Shown here: positions 48,574 through 60,582 of the stretch, in pieces | Layout of the letters: every line of letters begins with the position of its first letter | How positions within the stretch are numbered: position 1 is the first letter of the stretch | Assembly: GCF_949987515.2 (NCBI RefSeq) | Contig: NC_082703.1 | Span: 11,742,680 to 11,806,679, forward strand | DNA: 64,000 nt | Direction: 5' to 3' | Source of the DNA: Delphinus delphis | Lineage: Eukaryota; Chordata; Mammalia; Artiodactyla; Delphinidae | Program-made: the position numbers and the translations under genes | The notes under the pieces: generated by a model | The model's database searches: none | What the model was told of the DNA's origin: nothing | Seen by the model: the letters and a program-made list of their open reading frames with translations, nothing else

Positions 48574-50560
48574 CACAGGTACAAACAAGTTCGGGACGTT
48601 CTGCGGGACTTTCCAGGGGTGGGGAGTACTGATTGGTTGATTTTTGAACAAAGACACTAGTCGCCGTCTGATTGGTTGGACGGTTGCAGGGGGGGGGTCA
48701 GCAAGCGTAATTACAGAAGCGAGAACGGCTAGTTAAGTTTCGGTTTCCTGAGGTTTCGTTTCTCAATTGGAAATACTTAAGACGGGGCCATAGTCACAAA
48801 AAGAAATAGTGCAAACAGGAAGACTGATGGAACCCTAGCAGTGCTGCGGCCTCCACCAGCCCAACGGCAGGGCGGCGGGAGGCTGTGCACCCAACTTCAG
48901 GCGGCGCTCCCAAATGTGGCAAGCCCAGCGCCGCGCCCTGGAATGGCCCTTTTTCGGCCCTTCTCCTCCGGGAGGAACAGAAAAGAAACTCCAGGAAAGG
49001 CACAAATTGAATGCAGGGCGTCAACTCAGTCCTATTCCCACCAAAGTAGAACATAGCCCCCTCAGGCACAGCAGTTTTTAGTATACACCTGAAGATTCTT
49101 ATGATGAAACAATGTCAATATGAAATAATCAAAGCAACTATTTATGATTATGGTATAGCCTGTTATCCCTACTGATATTTAGCAATACAAATTCTGAAAA
49201 AATTAAACAATATCCAGCAAGTATCCATTTAAGTGCTCATTTTCCCAAGCATAAACCCCCAAAACTGAGAACACTAATAATGTATGAAAGAAAATTTTTA
49301 AAGATTACCTTGGCAAACAAATTTTCCATACAGAACAAACTCCATCATTCTTATGCACTGGGAAGGAAAGGATTAACAGCAGGAAAGGGGAACTCACTGG
49401 CCCCACTGGGGAAGAAGGAATGAAAGACCTCAACCACCAAATGTGCTAATGACCTCAAACTGGATGGTAGCCTTGTAAATCTATCAGTGGTATACACTAG
49501 CAGAAAAATACCAGAGTATCTATCCAGAAAATGTTAGCCAGATATAACTAACCTATCTAGGCTGCTCATCATAAATAAGCCTGGAATTCTGGCTTTATTA
49601 ATTATGTCTGGAAAATGGGGGGTAGTCAGTATAGACTTAAAAAAATGCAAAACATGTGACAGAAATCTCAAGGTATTTGGGGGACCCTGAAAAGGGAGGA
49701 ATTCACCTAGATCTGTTAAGCGAAATCTGTGATAAGCCATTGTCATGACTTCCCTAGCCCTGAGAGGTCTTTTAAAAGTTCAGTTTGAGACTCCTTATAA
49801 AAGTTTCATCAAAGCAAAACAGCCTATATGATCAATTATAGTTATATTAATCATCAAGCCAAGTTTATTGAGGCCAGACTTATTTTGCAAACAAATTGGT
49901 CTTAATTTGGTTATATTTGGAAGAAATGAGGATAAATTTAGAGAGAAAAAAGATTATGTTTCAATGAATACTAAATCCCAGAAATCCCAGTTTTGTTAAT
50001 GGAGGTCTGTATTTACTAAGACTCACTTCCTAGATAGTTCCTTGCTGTTAGGTTATATTAATGCAAAGTTTAATTAAATTATTAAAAGGACACTCTGAGT
50101 TTGTTTTTGAAGCTTATCTCAGTAATCTTTTAGATGAAGATCAGATGCCCCACGACCTGCAACCAGGGGATTATGCATACTGGAAAAGACATAATGTAAA
50201 GGACTATCTCCAACCTAGACAGAAGGACTCTTATCAGGGACTCTTAACTAGCCCATGCATACTGAAACTGAAGAGAACTGATTCGGATTAATTTGCCCTT
50301 ACAAAGGGTCCCTACACTGGACTGGCCTATAGAGATTATGGCTGAACTCAAAATCACCTTAAAACAATGCTCAGAGGAGAAACTACACTCACACTAGGAT
50401 GAGAGGAAGAAGACATCAGAAGTAGACAGCTAGCCCAAGATCCTGGACCCGGCTTGTATGATCCTTTATAACATTTTCTTGACTTCTTGGACCTTTGCAT
50501 ATGAATCAAATGTTTTCCTATCATGGGCATGATCCTATCCTAATTTTAAAAATCAATCCA

Positions 50561-50906
50561 GGGGCTTCCCTGGTGGCGCAGTGGTTAAGAAACCACCTGC
50601 CAACGCAGGGACACGGGTTCAAGCCCCGGTCCGGGAAGATCCCACGTGCCGCAGAGCAACTAAGCCCGTGGGCCACAACTACTGAGCCTGTGCACTAGAG
50701 CCTGCGAGCCGCAGCTACTGAGCCTGCGCTCTAGAGCCCGTGTGGCACAACTACTGAAGCCCGTGTGCCTAGAGCTAGTGCTCCGCATCGAGAGAAGCCA
50801 CCGCAATGAGAAGCTACCCCCCACCCCCGCGCACCGCAACTAGAGAAAGCCCGCGCGCTGCAATAAAGACCCAACGCAACCAAAAATAAACTAATTAATT
50901 AATTAA
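50561..50906 (+). mobile_element. CHR SINE, long form
   Basis: Inserted in the old ERV relic; tail AAACTAATTAATTAATTAAA. Confidence 0.9.
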
Positions 50907-50920
50907 AAAAAAATTCTTAC

Positions 50921-51204
50921 GGGGCTTCCCTGGTGGCACAGTGGTTGAGAATCTGACTGCTAATACAGGGGACACGGGTTCGAGCCCTGGTCTGGGAGGA
51001 TCCCACGGGCCGCGGAGCAACTAGGCCTGTGAGCCACAACTACTGAGCCTGCGCATCTGGAGCCTGTGCTCCGCGACAAGAGAGGCCGCAATAGTGAGAG
51101 GCCCGCGCACTGCGATGAAGAGTGGCCCCCACTTGCCGCAACTAGAGAAAGCCCTCGCACAGAAACGAAGACCGAACACAGCAAAAATTAATTAATTAAT
51201 TAAT
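50921..51204 (+). mobile_element. CHR SINE, intermediate form
   Basis: Directly behind the previous copy, with 14-bp duplications AAAAAAATTCTTAC on both sides (about 50907 and 51207). Confidence 0.9.
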
Positions 51205-52556
51205 TAAAAAAAATTCTTACTTATGACTTTAATAATACTGCTAGCTATGTTATTTGTATTTGCCTGTTTTACAAGATTGTTGTTTCTTGCATTACCAAAT
51301 GTGTGACTGAGCCTCCAACAAAAATACATAGTTTTATATGAATCAATAATTGTAATAGTGCAACTCTAGATATGTGAAGATGGATGCAACAAGGCGGAAT
51401 TTTTTTCTGGACCGTAACAGACTAGTAGGACAGGTGGTCCTTTGACTATTGTTAATAAGACCTAGTCCAGTAATAGCACACTGAGTGGACTATCAGCGAA
51501 ATTTTCGCCAGAACTAGGAATCAGCCTTCCTAGCACCACAGGACGAAATGGTCATGAAATGCCTCCCAAATCATGGTCCAATTTATCACCATGAGGGGGC
51601 CCTGTCAATTACAATTGGCCCTTGCCATTGGCACTTGCCAACTACCTCTACAAGGATTAAACCATGTGCTGCTGCAACTGCTGACTTTCAACACCCCCTG
51701 AAAGGACTTCAGCATGGAGAGCAGGAATGAGGCCCTCTGCGCTCTGGGAAAAACTGGCAGAACAGGTCTTCAGAGAGTTCAATATTTTCAGGAGACAATT
51801 TTATGAGCCCAACTCCTGTATCTCCTCATATCTGGAAAAGCACTAAAATCCTTCATGGTGACAACTGCTCCTCATGGCTACCAAAAACCTTGTGCAAAAA
51901 ATATGTGCTTGATTGCCTGTACTTCCCCTTCACCAAAATCACATATATACTGACCTTCCCCCTTAGCTCTTTGGAGCAGTTTCTCAGTTATCTGAAATGC
52001 TGTCTCCCAGGCTATAGTCCTCATTTTGCCCCAAATAAAACTTAACTCACAACTCTCACGTTGTACATATTTTTTAAGTCAACATCAGTAAGCTGTGTAA
52101 TTTAGAAAACATAAAACGGAGGAGTTTCAAAATGAAAACTTCCTTTGCGCAGTTTTTTTTTGCACACATTGCTCAAAACTATTCTGTTAATCCAAAACCA
52201 TAACATGTACTAATGCAGGAGAAAAGGACATTTTTGGAATCTGTGTGTGAGTTTGGGGTTCCTCCAAAAAAAAAAAAAGAAAGAATATTCCATCTGCACT
52301 TGGTGCTCTTTGCGTCATTAGCAAAGTTTGGCATTGGGGAAGATCTATGATTCAGTGAACCAGAACTGACAACACAAATGTTAGTGCTACCACCTGCATT
52401 ATATGTAATAAGATAAAATATATAAACTATATATGCTTTATTCATTGTAAGGCATTTTACAAATGTTAGTGGTTATTAATAAGCTTATACTTGCCACAAA
52501 TCCAAAACCCTTGACAGGACAGTCAAAAGTTGATCCCAAGGTATGTGTATATACAT

Positions 52557-52588
52557 ATACACACACAGACACAGACACACACACACAG
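52557..52588. repeat. (CA)n microsatellite, interrupted
   Basis: ACACACACAGACACAGACAC type tract. Confidence 0.85.
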
Positions 52589-53048
52589 GAAAGGAGAGTC
52601 TATTCTTAACCTTAAAATACATTTTTATTAAACTGGAAAACAAGCTTTTGCTAAATGCAGAGTAGATCATTTGCAAAACTGCCAGAAAATTGAGTTTTCT
52701 GAAAATAATAAACAATTCTATAATAACAACTCTAAAATCTTGGAATTCTGTAAGTAATTCATTCATACTGCCAAAACAGAAATAAACTTCAATAACTCTT
52801 CCCTGCAGCCACCTATAACACTAAAATTATTTTAATTTAAAATGTCTTAATTTTTAGATGTAAATACCTTTTTGCATACAAAATTCTGTCTAGATGCCTC
52901 CAGGCAAAGAATTTGAAAGAAAATTGCTTACAAACTTAACATTTGTGTCAAATTTACTTCGATCTTGGGACAGATAAAAAGCATACAGAAAAGTATAGTT
53001 GTAGAATAATTTGCAGTAGGGAAATTCTTCAGCATACATGAGGATTTT

Positions 53049-53257
53049 TTTTTAAGCTTTTTCTTTTTTTTACGATTTTTTTTTGATGTGGACCATTTTA
53101 AAGTCTTATTGAATTTCTTACAATATTGCTTCTGTTTTATGTTTTGGTTTTTTTGGCCCCGAGGCATGTGGGATCTTAGCTCCCCAACCAGGGATCAAAC
53201 CTGCACCCCCTGCATTGGAAGGCGAAGTCTTAACCACTGGACCACCAGGGAAGTTCC
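53049..53257 (-). mobile_element. CHR-1-like SINE with long 3' region
   Basis: Reverse-oriented element with a TTGATGTGGACCATTTTAAA 3' part and a tRNA-like head. 14-bp duplications TACATGAGGATTTT at 53035-53048 and 53258-53271 define its full extent. Confidence 0.88.
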
Positions 53258-53712
53258 TACATGAGGATTTTAATCATTGATCAGATAAAGGTTATTCTTG
53301 GGAGGGATCCAAGTCACTGAATAATAGAATTTTTAAATTATGTATTTAGTTGTTACGTTGTTGAGTATGAACAACGTTGACACATCTTTTTCTAAAATCA
53401 AGTCTTATCATTTCATAATGCTTCACTTTGAGTCATTAAAGGATAATAAGCTCCTCTTTGAAATAAATAATATATTTTTATTTGTATTGGTTTGGACTTC
53501 CCTGAAATAATCTCATGTATCTATCCACCACTACCTGCTACTTTTCAACTTCTATCACTTTTTTAAAGGCTGGCTTTAAATAACATACACCTGGGATTTT
53601 TGTTGTGGTTTATTTTTCTGGTTTTGGTTTTGAACAGCCCAATTTGAACACATCTGTCTTTCAATAAGGAGATTCATCTCATTCACAGTTAGTGTAAGAA
53701 CTTGAGTTTTCA

Positions 53713-54071
53713 GGACTTCCCTGGTGGCGCAGTGGTTGGGAATCCGCCTGCCAATGCAGGGGACACGGGTTCGAGCCCTGGTCCGGGAGGATCCCACGTA
53801 CCATGGAGGAACTGGGCCCGTGCGCCACAACTGCTGAGGCTGTGCTCTGGAGCCCGCGAGCCACAACTACTGAGCCTGTATGCCACAACTACTGAAGCAC
53901 GCGTGCCTGGAGCCCGTGCTCCGCAACAAGAGAAGCCGCTGCAGTGGGAGGCCCGCGCACCGCAACGAAGAGTAGCCCCCACTCGCCGCAACTAGAGAAA
54001 AGCCCGCGTGCAGCAACGAAGACCCAATGCAGCCAAAAATAAATAAAATAAAAAATAATAATAAAAAAAAA
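53713..54071 (+). mobile_element. CHR SINE, long form
   Basis: Complete long form with duplications AGAACTTGAGTTTTC on both sides. Confidence 0.92.
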
Positions 54072-54557
54072 GAACTTGAGTTTTCCCTTTCATTTACTTT
54101 GATTAATATTTACCTTCCTTTCTTCAGTTTCCTCTTATTCTTTGTCCACTTTTTCCAACTGTGTGAAATTACCATTGATACTCTTTTTATCATTGCCAGT
54201 GTTAAAATTTCACTTTTTTTCCATCCTATTACTCTACTATCTCAGCAAAATAGTAAAACTATATCCCTTCCCCACCAAGACCTGACATTTGCACTGTCCC
54301 TCTACCCACCAAGGCAAACTCTTAGAATGTTTTGACTTCCCCACCCTTCTAACTACTGTTTTTTTGCTGATACGGTTTTGGCTACAGACTGTTAGTTTTC
54401 TAGTATTGCTCTTCTTTTTCAAGAATCCTTACTATTTTCTAAACATTTATGTTACCAATTTCATCATCCATTTTAATATGTTTATATAAATTTAAATATA
54501 CATGTAAATGTATATATTGCTTACTATAGTTTCCTCCTCCCTTAATCTTATCAATCT

Positions 54558-54783
54558 TTTTTTTGTTTTTTCTGTTTTTTTTTTTTTTTTTTGCAATACG
54601 CGGGCCTCTCCCTGTTGTGGCCTCTCCCGTTGTGGAGCACAGGCTCCAGACGCGCAGGCTCAGCGGCCATGGCTCACGGACCCAGCCGCTCCGCGGCATG
54701 TGGGATCTTCCCACCAGGGCACGAACCCGGGTCCCCTGCATCAGCAGGTGGACTCTCAACCACTGCGCCACCAGGGAAGCCCC
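54558..54783 (-). mobile_element. CHR-2-type SINE, short form
   Basis: Reverse copy with a long T run; flanks AATCTTATCAATCTT/CAATCTTGTCAATCTT form the duplication. Confidence 0.92.
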
Positions 54784-55205
54784 AATCTTGTCAATCTTGA
54801 ATCTCCGTTCTGATTCAATTGTTTGTTCAGAGGTTTTTGTCAATTATTTTCCTCAAGTAGAATATGTAGGTGATTAAGCACTGATCCCCTGCATATGTGA
54901 AAATCTATTTTTCAAACAGGTAAGAGAATGACGTGTTGGCTGAACATAACAGTCTCTCAGCAGTTTGTAGATGTTCTCTTACAGTGTTCTGCCTTTTAAT
55001 GTCACAAGTAAGAAGTCCATTGTTTTTCTGATGCTTTCTTCAATTGTGAGTAATATTTTTCCCATCTGGGAGCATTAAAGATGTTTAAGGATTTTCATAT
55101 TTTTAAGAGCCTAAGTGTACACTCTTTACTCTCCTTGGAATCAGTGAGTCCTTGGAAAAGACTGCTTTCCAAGCCTTTACTTAAGATAAGAAAATTTTCC
55201 CCTTG

Positions 55206-55600
55206 TTATAGGCTGAATTGTATCTCTCCCCAGTACAAGATAGGTTGGAGTCCTAATCTTTGGAGATAGAGTCATTACAGAGGTAACAAAATCTCAATGA
55301 AGTCATTAGGGTCGTCCCTAATCCAAAATGAGCGGTGTCTTTATAAAAAGGAGAAATTTGAACGCAAGAGACAAGACATGCGTAGGGGGAGGATGATGTG
55401 AAGAAACACGTGGAAAAGAGTCATCTACAAGCCACGAAGGCAGGCCAGAAACAGGCCCTTCCCTCACAGCCCTCGGAAAAAAAACTACTGCCAACAATCT
55501 GATTTCGGACTTCTAGCCTCCACAACTGTAGAACAATAAATTTCTGTTGAGTCTTCTAGTTTGTGGTACTTAATTATGGCAGCTGTAGCAAACTAATATA
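55206..55600 (+). repeat. MLT1-class MaLR LTR
   Basis: TGTTATAGGCTGAATTGTAT at the start, TCTTTATAAAAAGGAGAAAT, ACTTCTAGCCTCCACAACTG, AATAAATTTCTGTTGAGTCT and GGCAGCTGTAGCAAACTAAT at the end are MLT1/MaLR landmarks in order. Solo LTR. Confidence 0.82.
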
Positions 55601-56798
55601 CCCCGTTACTAGTTTAGTTATTAATTGCCATAATCTATTCCTTTTTTCCTTCTACAGCATTTATTCACATTCCAGTGAATTTCTTGCCCGAATTCCTTCT
55701 GCTGGTGTCTATTTTTTCCTACCTGATGACGTCCTCCTTAATTTTGTTCTGTATTTCAAACAGACTTCTTCCACTTGATTTCCAAGATGCTAATTTCATT
55801 CTCAACATTCTCAACTTCATTTCATAGTCCTTTTTCAATTTGCCTCCTGAATTTTTATAATGTTGAGATCTCAATTGTTAGTTTCAGAAAGTCTCTTTGT
55901 ACTCTAGTTGAGTCTCCCTAAATGTGCTTATAATTTCTTTCTTTCGTAAAAGTTATAGTCTAACTATTTCAAAGATCTGTGTCAATGGGAGCTTCCTATT
56001 TTGGATGTTCTGTTGGTCTTCTTTCCCCTGATGCTGGATTCCTTGGGTGGATTGCTATTTTACTTTACACGTATAACTCTATTTACCATCAGCAGCCTCA
56101 GCTCTTAGGGTCCCTCAGGAAGCTGCAAACTGAGGTCAAAGAGACTGTAAGTCTTCCACTGAAGCACTAGGAGGCAATATCTCTATTCACAGGTCCCCCA
56201 AGTTGTAATCTCAAGGTCTAGCCCACCAACACACTGAGCCCATCAGTATAACTCCTCTGGAAGTCCTCTAAGACAGGAAAGATCAAGTAGGCTTCCTAAG
56301 ACCAATGAGTTGTTCAGTGCATTCAACAAATACCGATTTAATTTTCAACCATATTTGTTCTACCACAGTAATTCTATTATTTTATTTAGGAAATAACATT
56401 TTAGTTCCTTTCTTACCCTCCAATTTTCCTTTTCCACCGTTTTCAGTTCTTTGATTAATATATTTCCTATTGAATCCGTTGATAATACTTACAGGGACTT
56501 TAAGTTCTTTTTTGTGTAGAAATTCTTTTTTATCAAGGTTGTCAACTATTCAGCTTAGTAAGCTTGATATCTGTTGATTTTACTCAAATACATGATGACT
56601 CTCAATTGCCTGCTTCATTTAAAAATGAAGTTTTACATGGAAGTTGACAACATTTTCAAGTTCATGGCACATTCAGAAAACGAAAGTATTTTTATGGCAT
56701 GCTGGGAAGGGGTTTTGGGAGTGTGAATATGAAATTTTGGGAAAATTTTATCTTCTTTATAAAATTAAATTTTTCAAACTTTTTAAAAACAAACTTGA

Positions 56799-57008
56799 GG
56801 GCTTCCCTGGTGGCGTAGTGGTTGAGAGTCCGCCTGCCGATGCAGGGGACACGGGTTCGTGCCCCAGTCCGGGAAGATCCCACATGCCGCGGAGCGGCTA
56901 GGCCCGTGAGCCATGGCCGCTGAGCCTGCGCGTCCGGAGCCTGTGCTCCGCAACGGGAGAGGCCACAACAGTGAGAGGCCCGCGTACTGGAAAAAAAAAA
57001 AAAAAAAA
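56799..57008 (+). mobile_element. CHR-2-type SINE, short form
   Basis: Near-consensus copy ending in an 18-bp A tail. Confidence 0.92.
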
Positions 57009-57036
57009 CCTTGAAATCATTTAGATGGAATAACTT

Positions 57037-57349
57037 TTTTTTTTTTTTTTTGGCTGCATTGGGTCTTCGTTGCTGCTCATGGGCTTTCTCTAGTTGCAGC
57101 GCGCGGGGGCTACTCTTCGTTGCGGTGCTCGGGCTTCTCATTGCAGCGGCTTCTCTTGTTGTGGAGCACGGGCTCTAGGCGCACAGGCTTCAGTAGTTGT
57201 GGCTTGTGGCTCTAGAGCGCAGCCTCAGTAGTTGCAGCACACGGGCTTAGCTGCTCCGCAGCATGTGGGATCTTTCCAGACCAGGGCTCGAACCCATATC
57301 CCCTGCATTAGCAGGCGGATTGTTAACCACTGCACCACCGGGGAAGTCC
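57037..57349 (-). mobile_element. CHR SINE, long form
   Basis: Reverse copy; duplications TAGATG(G/A)AATAACTTTT at 57021 and 57350 mark the ends. Confidence 0.92.
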
Positions 57350-57419
57350 TAGATGAAATAACTTTTGTATGTTATGCTTTATGCTTAAAATGGTTGCACA
57401 CAATTCCTGGTTAAGACCT

Positions 57420-59140
57420 TTTAACAACACATTCTTAATATTCTTGTAGAGCAACCATCACAAAGAAGCTTTGTTAGCACAAGTGGTAGCAAATGGTAAA
57501 AGAGGAGGCTTTGCTCCAATATACTAAAGACTCCTTTTTCACTGTTAACCAGCATTCCAACAATTCGATCCTTTAAACTGCACTTCAAGGATGCTGAAAG
57601 TCTTTAAATCTAATGCTTCTCCTTTTCTTCTACTGAGAAATACGTTAATTTCTTCTGGTGATGTAAATAAGCTTCAAAAATCAATGTTTTTATATCAAGT
57701 ATTTCAATATAATGCTAAAAAGCTCTGTCTCAGGTACACACTGGCTTTGCTCTAAAAATATTATTAATCCTTCTTTAGGATTCAAATAACACCAATTAAA
57801 CAATCACTTCTAAAATTATTTTAACTTCACCCTGGCAAAGCTGAATTTTTACTCTGGATCCATAAATTTTGTCAGTATATGTGAATATATTAATATTTTC
57901 CACATGATCACTGCACTTTTTTTTTTTGCGGTATGCGGGCCTCTCACTGTTGTGGCCTCTCCCGTTGCGGAGCACCCGCTCCGGAGGCGCAGGCTCCATG
58001 GCCATGGCTCACCAGCCCAGCCGCTCCGCGGCATGTGTGATCCTCCCGGACCAGGGCACGAACCCGTGTCCCCTGCATCGGCAGGCGGACTCTCAACCAC
58101 TGCGCCGCCAGGGAAACCCGATCACTGACTGCACTTTTGATTAAGTTAATTCAAGTGCTCAAAATGTCAGTTAAGGATACCATTTTTTGAAGCCAATTAT
58201 TATACTTCAAAAATCTGCAAAGTAAGAGTCATTCACATAGAATAATTTGAAATTTTCCCTTTAGCTTATAAATCTTCCTTTGGACTGTCAACACACTTCA
58301 GTAATGAAATAGCTAATCAGATTTCTTCACCTAAAGCTGAAAAGAAGGTACTGTAGCAGCTTGGATTTCATTAGATTCACCATTTTTATGACATCATTTA
58401 ATGTAGAATTCAGAACTACAGGCAAATTTTAATATACAAGAGCTTCTCTGTGAGTAAGGCAACATATTACTTAGAATATCAGGTTTTTTACCTTGAAACT
58501 TAACATAAAGCCTTCATACCTTCCTGTTATTACCAGTCCCAAATTTCCACTGTTTCCATAATATCTCATATGTTTCAAAATATTCATTTTTCACTTCATT
58601 TTTCATCCCCGGTTGGTTTTGGAACTTCTTTACCAAGCAAATAATGTCCTTCCAGGCACTTTTCAAGGATTCTATACAGCCTTCTAACTGAGGTCCATTG
58701 CCAATATTTATGAATTCATAACTGTGATGAACACTTTTTTCATTAATCTTCTGGATTAATGTTGTCTTTGTGTCCTTGACAAATCTCCAACATACCTTCT
58801 AATAGAATAATTGAAAAATGGCAACTCTTCCACTTCCTTTCCCCACTGGTCCAAACATAGTGTTCCGCATAGGCAGGGGGAACAAAAGCAGATTTAGCAA
58901 ACTAGTGAGGTAATCTGAGCTTTATTCATTGTGCAATCCTGTAACTAGCTTCTTGAGCTCAATCTGATTATTTCCTTTATCAATCTCTTAAATTCGTTCT
59001 TATTTTTTGCTCAAAGACGCTTTCAAAAGTTCAGATCTTTTGTTTAGTAAAAAAGATGTTTTATGAAAAGGTACCAGAGTATTTTGTTTGACATCCCTAC
59101 CTCATTTGATTTAGGCTGAAAGTGAAGAATTATGGGAACA
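57420..59140 (-). pseudogene. Unidentified decayed coding-like segment
   Basis: On the minus strand, several stop-poor stretches translate to protein-like sequence. The best runs from an ATG near 58862 through one TAG to a TGA near 58520: MFGPVGKGSGRVAIFQLFY, then KVCWRFVKDTKTTLIQKI and further with LEGCIESLKSAWKDIICL. More fragments follow below the SINE at 57921 (IYGSRVKIQLCQGEVKI; LKDRIVGMLVNSEKGVFS) in shifted frames. I do not recognise the family. It may be a processed pseudogene or old transposon coding sequence, or chance. Confidence 0.3.
57921..58119 (-). mobile_element. CHR-2-type SINE, short form
   Basis: Reverse copy flanked by GATCACTGCACTTTT / GATCACTGACTGCACTTTT. Confidence 0.92.
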
Positions 59141-59143
59141 CCA

Positions 59144-59338
59144 GCTTCCCTGGTGGCACAGTGGTTGGGAGTCCACCTGCCAATGCAGGGGACGCGGGTT
59201 CGTGCCCTGGTCTGGGAGGATCCCGCATGCCGTGGAGCGGCTGGGCCCGTGAGCCATGGCCACTGGGCCTGCGCGTCCGGAGCCTGTGCTCCACAACGGG
59301 AGAGGCCGCGGCAGTGAGAGGCCCGCATACCACAAAAA
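59144..59338 (+). mobile_element. CHR-2-type SINE, short form
   Basis: Complete copy with an 18-bp perfect duplication AGAATTATGGGAACACCA on both sides. Confidence 0.93.
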
Positions 59339-60286
59339 AAAGAATTATGGGAACACCAAATCCAATTCTGAAATAATCCTTTACTGCCTAATTATTGATT
59401 AAATACTTAACTGTTATGTTCAACTCATGAATCGGATGATTTTCCAGCTTTAATCACAATCTTAGACATCATAGTGGGAAAGCAGGTATCTACAGAAATT
59501 AAATCTATTTGAATATAAAGTACTTAAAATACTACAGGTCTTTAATTCCTTGGGAAAAGTTTTTTGTCAATTGTTTAGCCTGTCTGTATCATGAATATTT
59601 CTAAACAAATCCTATCCAAAACAAATTTTTTTAATTAAGGAGACTAAACAAAAACTAAGTGTACTGAAATAACTTATTTTCATTTAATTTAATAATCAAA
59701 AATTTTAAAGTACACAAAATATACTTCAGGGTAATCAAATATATTTTTAAATGAGTTTCTGAAGTTACAAAGCCTTATATTTCCTTATTGAATCAAATGA
59801 GTTGCATGTGTTCAATTAATCATTTTTAGACATAAACACTAGTTCTTTAAATTCTAAAAACAAACATTATGAAATTCTACCAAAATCAGGGTTTGCCATA
59901 TTGTCACATCAAAAGCCCATAATAAATAATTAAAAATTAAATAGTAAGAAAATTAATAAAATTAATTGTAATCTATTAGAGAACACTAAATATCATACAA
60001 TAATAATTAGCTAATAATCCTGCTCTTTTCTATGCTAGTAGTAAAATAATGAAAATTAAGACAAATAAAATTTAAAGAACGCCCATAACTTTCCCAATGA
60101 TTAAGTAACACACACGTAGCCAATTAAAGTGATTAATAGATAGGAAATTATTTAACAGGAAAGTCAGAAGGAAGTACTACATGATACATCCACGACACAA
60201 CTCTTTTTGACCATGTTTACTATGCATAACCGTACATGTTATTGAACTCAAGTAGCTAACAAAAGGATCTACATAAAGAATGTTCA

Positions 60287-60582
60287 GGACTTCCCTGGTT
60301 GCACAGTGTTTAAGAATCCACCTGCCAATGCAGGGGACACAGGTTTGATCCCTGGTCCAAGAAGATCCCACATGCCGCAGAGCAACTAAGCCCATGCGCC
60401 ACAACTACTGAGCCCGCGCACCTAGAGCCAGTGCTCCGCAACAAGGGAAGCCATGGCAATGAGAGGTCCACACACCACAACAAAGAGTAGCCCCCGCTCG
60501 CCACAACTAGAGAAAGCTCGAGCGCCACAACAAAGACCCAATGCAGCCAAAAATAAATAAATGTATTTTTTAAAAAAAAAAG
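60287..60582 (+). mobile_element. CHR SINE, long form
   Basis: GGACTTCCCTGGTTGCACAG start, CAGCCAAAAATAAATAAAT tail. Confidence 0.9.

Larger units (their letters stand above)
40495..49064 (-). mobile_element. Gammaretrovirus-like endogenous provirus, nearly complete, sense to WRN
   Basis: An 8.57-kb provirus on the minus strand: 5' LTR (48412-49064), proline-tRNA primer-binding site, splice donor, gag, pro-pol, env, polypurine tract, 3' LTR (40495-41154). LTRs begin TG and end CA. Flanking 4-mers are GACA (40491-40494) and GGCA (49065-49068), an imperfect 4-bp duplication. The order, UAG between gag and pol, single CCHC zinc knuckle, MGQ Gag start, pol/env overlap and CX6CC in TM all fit a gammaretrovirus-type genome. 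Only two coding lesions are seen: one in-frame TGA in gag and one frameshift in pol. By hand, the LTRs differ at about 12-13 substitutions in roughly 560 aligned bases plus indels, so this is a fairly recent insertion. Base composition is much richer in G+C than the flanks. The killer-whale gammaretrovirus described in the literature is the obvious comparator; identity could not be tested. Confidence 0.97.
48412..49064 (-). repeat. Proviral 5' LTR (653 bp)
   Basis: On the coding strand it starts TGAGGGGGCTATG and ends GGGCATTTCA. It contains one copy of a 54-bp U3 unit (48636-48689) with CCAAT, a TATA box at 48573-48566 and an AATAAA signal at 48491-48486. U3, R and U5 order is therefore intact, so this LTR could still act as a promoter. 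Confidence 0.95.
50040..52084 (+). mobile_element. Old class I ERV relic, pol end to 3' LTR
   Basis: The plus strand has a short open frame (50061-50291) with HDLQPGDYAYWKRH, then YLQPRQKDSYQGLLTSPCIL. This resembles the integrase C-terminal domain of class I ERVs (L-x-PGDW-V/Y-x-KR, then a W/Q-x-GPYQ-like region). Downstream is decayed sequence split by two SINEs, and an LTR-like end with CCAAATAAAACTTAACTC, AATAAA at 52034-52039 and a terminal ACA near 52084. The LTR probably starts around 51375 (TGTGAAGATGG), but this is uncertain. It is much more diverged than the neighbouring provirus and of opposite orientation. Confidence 0.6.
53290..56760 (-). repeat. Decayed L1-like sequence with SINE and MLT1 insertions
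   Basis: T-rich phrases (TTTCAATAAGGAGATTCATC; CTAGTTGAGTCTCCCTAAAT) read as antisense L1. It is interrupted by SINEs at 53713 and 54558 and an MLT1 LTR at 55206. Boundaries are approximate. Confidence 0.45.
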
